Assembly: GCA_027886175.1 (NCBI GenBank)
Contig: JAJNNQ010000075.1
Location: 80,641,001-80,705,000, forward strand
Direction: 5' to 3'
DNA: 64,000 bases
Source of the DNA: Phylloscopus collybita
Lineage: Eukaryota > Chordata > Aves > Passeriformes > Phylloscopidae
The position numbers were made by a program, and so were the translations under genes. Of this stretch, positions 61,901 through 64,000 are shown in pieces. Every line of letters begins with the position of its first letter. The first letter of the stretch is position 1. The notes beneath the pieces were generated by a model, which searched no databases, was not told the origin of the DNA, and was given only the letters and a program-made list of their open reading frames with translations.

Positions 61901-62401
61901 TTTCCCTCAAAAAGCCAAAACAACAAAAAAGCCCTGAAAGTCTATTCATTCTGGCCAGACACAAATTACTTGTTATTTTCTTCTTCCAGTCTTTTAGCTC
62001 ATCTGCAATGACATAGTTTTTGTTATTTTTATAGTCCTGATGGCCACCCATATTCCAAGCATTTTAAGGAGTGGGCTTGCAAAGCTGTCCTTATTCTACC
62101 TTTCAAGTTGAATAACCTCAAAAATGAAGGCAATAGAGGTATTGCAGGTTAGTACTGCCCCTGTTGATGCCTAATGAAGTACCTTTTAAGTCCTGTGCTT
62201 AGACTTATGCATGTTCATGGATTTGTATAACTCTTCTAGAAAATTCCACAAATTTTTCTCTCCTCTATTACAGGGAGCCAACACAGCTGAGGGCAGGGAA
62301 TGCATTTTAGGTATGGTCTCTTAGCAAAAGATTGAGATAAATTAAAACTAGCTTCCAAGTTCCTCAAAGACAAAAAAAAAAAAGGATGAAATCAGAGAGG
62401 A
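58992..62401. other. AT-rich non-coding stretch
   Basis: No gene or classified transposon was recognised. A T run lies at about 59652-59665 and a 15-nt A run at 60524-60538. The 111-codon minus-strand frame at 59368-59703 and the 93-codon plus-strand frame at 60612-60893 have no visible domain and no neighbouring gene structure. Confidence 0.5.
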
Positions 62402-62452
62402 GGGGCAGGGCAGGGCAGGGCAGGGCAGGGCAGGGCAGGGAAGGGAAGGGAA
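62402..62452 (+). repeat. (GGGCA)n pentanucleotide repeat, G-quadruplex-prone
   Basis: Seven consecutive GGGCA-type units (62403-62440) pass into GGGAA units, giving ten G-runs of three or more on the plus strand with 2-nt loops. Such spacing is the textbook pattern for a very stable intramolecular G-quadruplex. The surrounding DNA is AT-rich, so the tract stands out. Confidence 0.95.
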
Positions 62453-64000
62453 GAGGAAAAAGAGACAACAGGTCTATTCTCTGGATATATGAAGTCACGA
62501 AATATGATGAACTGAATACGATACCAAAGCTGAAGTTAAGAACAATGATCTGAATGAAAAATGAAAGATAAAGCTAGTCTAAACCAGTGAGTCTTTTGAA
62601 ATTAAAACAAATGATGGAAAAAAACCCAAACAATGAAACAAAACAAATCTCATACAAATATACTCCTTCTCTTCCAGAGAAAATCAAATTTATGCTGTAG
62701 CTTTCTTTCCTGGTCTTCAGAAATATGTCATTATTAGGTCTACAGTTAATCAGGAATCATTTGGTCATTACAAAATAATCCTTGACTCTCCATTCATGTA
62801 GAAGCTGCCAGTGAAATACAGGAAATGTCTTGCTTATTTTGATGTGTTCAGTTTGTAGAAGTTGACTTTTGCACAATTTTTACAAGACTATTTGACTCAT
62901 TTGATGTCTAATATCACCATCTTATTCAGTGTGCATGGATATTCTTTGCCATGTTCAAAATTTGTTGTATTTTTCTAAAGAAAAGAAAATTAATAAACTA
63001 TGCTCAGTACTCATACTCTCAGTTTAACTCTGCAATTAAGTTCCAGAAAGTTTATGTGTAACCGCTATCAGTTTTCATTCTTACAAAACTAATTACAAAA
63101 AAATCCTGGTGACTACCTTACTAATTTTCCAGACTTTATTTTTTTATATATAGTGATTAAATGATTGTAAAAAACTACTGTAATGTGAGTTTTCAATAGA
63201 CTTAACCTGTAGATTAAACTAGTACTTAACTACCAAGTAGGTGTATCTTGTATCTTTTCCTTTCTTTTCTTCTGAAAGAGCGATGGAGATGTCATTTCTT
63301 CGATGATTTTTTTATGTTAATTCCATTCCTCCTCCAGGTTGGATATCTGTATGAAATAGATTAACTTGGATTTAGCTTGCTTTGTGCAAAAGGAAACCCA
63401 AGAAGAGCCAGCACAACCAATTTTTTTTCTTGTGTGCTTTTATATTTGAATGATACTATGAATTATCTTATATTCAGAAAAAAATTTCAAAGGTAAAAGG
63501 TGAAAACTCTAGATGAACTTTGAAAACAAATGAAAAAAATTCACAGATTTTGCTGCATTTATTGGAATTTTTTGGTGCTTATAGTTTATTCCATTCACAC
63601 TGTTTCCATCTGCAGCACCAGCTTGCTTTTCTTCCCTTAGGACTGCAGGGTGTTTTAATAATAGGCCTTCAAGACCCCCATAGCAACAAGAAGTCTGATA
63701 AAATAAAGAGAAAAGGAGCTGAAGTGATCCCTAGAGAAGGAAAACATATTTTCCACTTTTCATTTCCATTTCACAACAGAATGATGGGCTGAACTAATAA
63801 AAGCCCATTGGCATTCCAACAAACCCAAACAGAGTTTGCCTGTTGGGTAGTAATTATATGTGCCAAGTATTCACATACATAATTAAGTAGTGTTCTGTTT
63901 CTTTAAATAAACATAATTGCACAGAGTCCAAAATAGTCAAATGGTTTCCTCATTATTTGGAGTAGAGAATAATAGGAAAAGTTTTCTGGTAAAATTTTAT
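62453..64000. other. AT-rich non-coding stretch to the window end
   Basis: No gene was recognised. A 90-codon frame at 63520-63792 (+) begins within AT-rich sequence and has no known domain. It would need a start inside A-rich sequence and lacks flanking splice or poly-A evidence. Confidence 0.5.

Noticed and set aside
1..64000. CRISPR arrays, operons, bacterial promoters or phage genes
   Set aside because: The repeats present are vertebrate microsatellites, CR1 fragments and ERV LTRs. There are no spaced direct-repeat arrays and no dense gene packing.

Overview
This window looks like non-coding DNA from a bird nuclear genome, either a gene desert or the inside of a very large intron. I found no protein-coding gene I can defend, no rRNA or tRNA gene and no CRISPR. 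The bird assignment rests on the repeats. There are several CR1-type LINE fragments, including the characteristic 3' end (a degenerate ATTCTATG-like octamer next to a 'GGTTGGAA..GACC' block on the complementary strand). One LTR fragment resembles a very common avian endogenous-retrovirus LTR, which I know from neoavian genomes. No mammalian Alu or L1 sequence was noticed. A neoavian rather than a galliform host is inferred from the LTRs, not proven.

Layout. Positions 1-2500 are AT-rich and featureless. Positions 2500-4085 hold a GC-richer patch, a 39-nt poly-T tract, an unrecognised segment ending in an A-rich tract, and an antisense LTR fragment (3799-4085). Positions 4086-17677 are mostly plain AT-rich sequence, with a (CCTT)n microsatellite at 7745-7834 and a GC-rich LTR-like patch at 8418-8772. 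A short antisense CR1 lies at 17678-17805. From 17806 to 33150 there are only low-complexity tracts and one perfect hairpin (18823-18851). A well-preserved solo LTR with matching 6-bp target-site duplications occupies 33272-33560. CR1 debris is concentrated between 36850 and 47250: an old copy at 36850-37160, two neighbouring antisense copies at 43088-44225, a T-free A/C-rich tract at 44443-44615, and an opposed pair at 46483-47250. That pair includes a frameshifted relic of the CR1 ORF2 endonuclease region. The last 16 kb hold microsatellites and a G-quadruplex-prone GGGCA repeat (62402-62452), but no recognised gene.

The open frames are short, unrelated to each other, and scattered over both strands, as expected from chance in AT-rich DNA. 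The longest (156 codons, 43734-44204 +) is an antisense shadow of a CR1. The longest outside repeats (147 codons, 40630-41073 -) is not recognised. I did not find an undescribed biological system here. The most informative items are the intact solo LTR, the opposed CR1 pair that could be one 5'-inverted insertion, and a few low-confidence exon-like or structural motifs.
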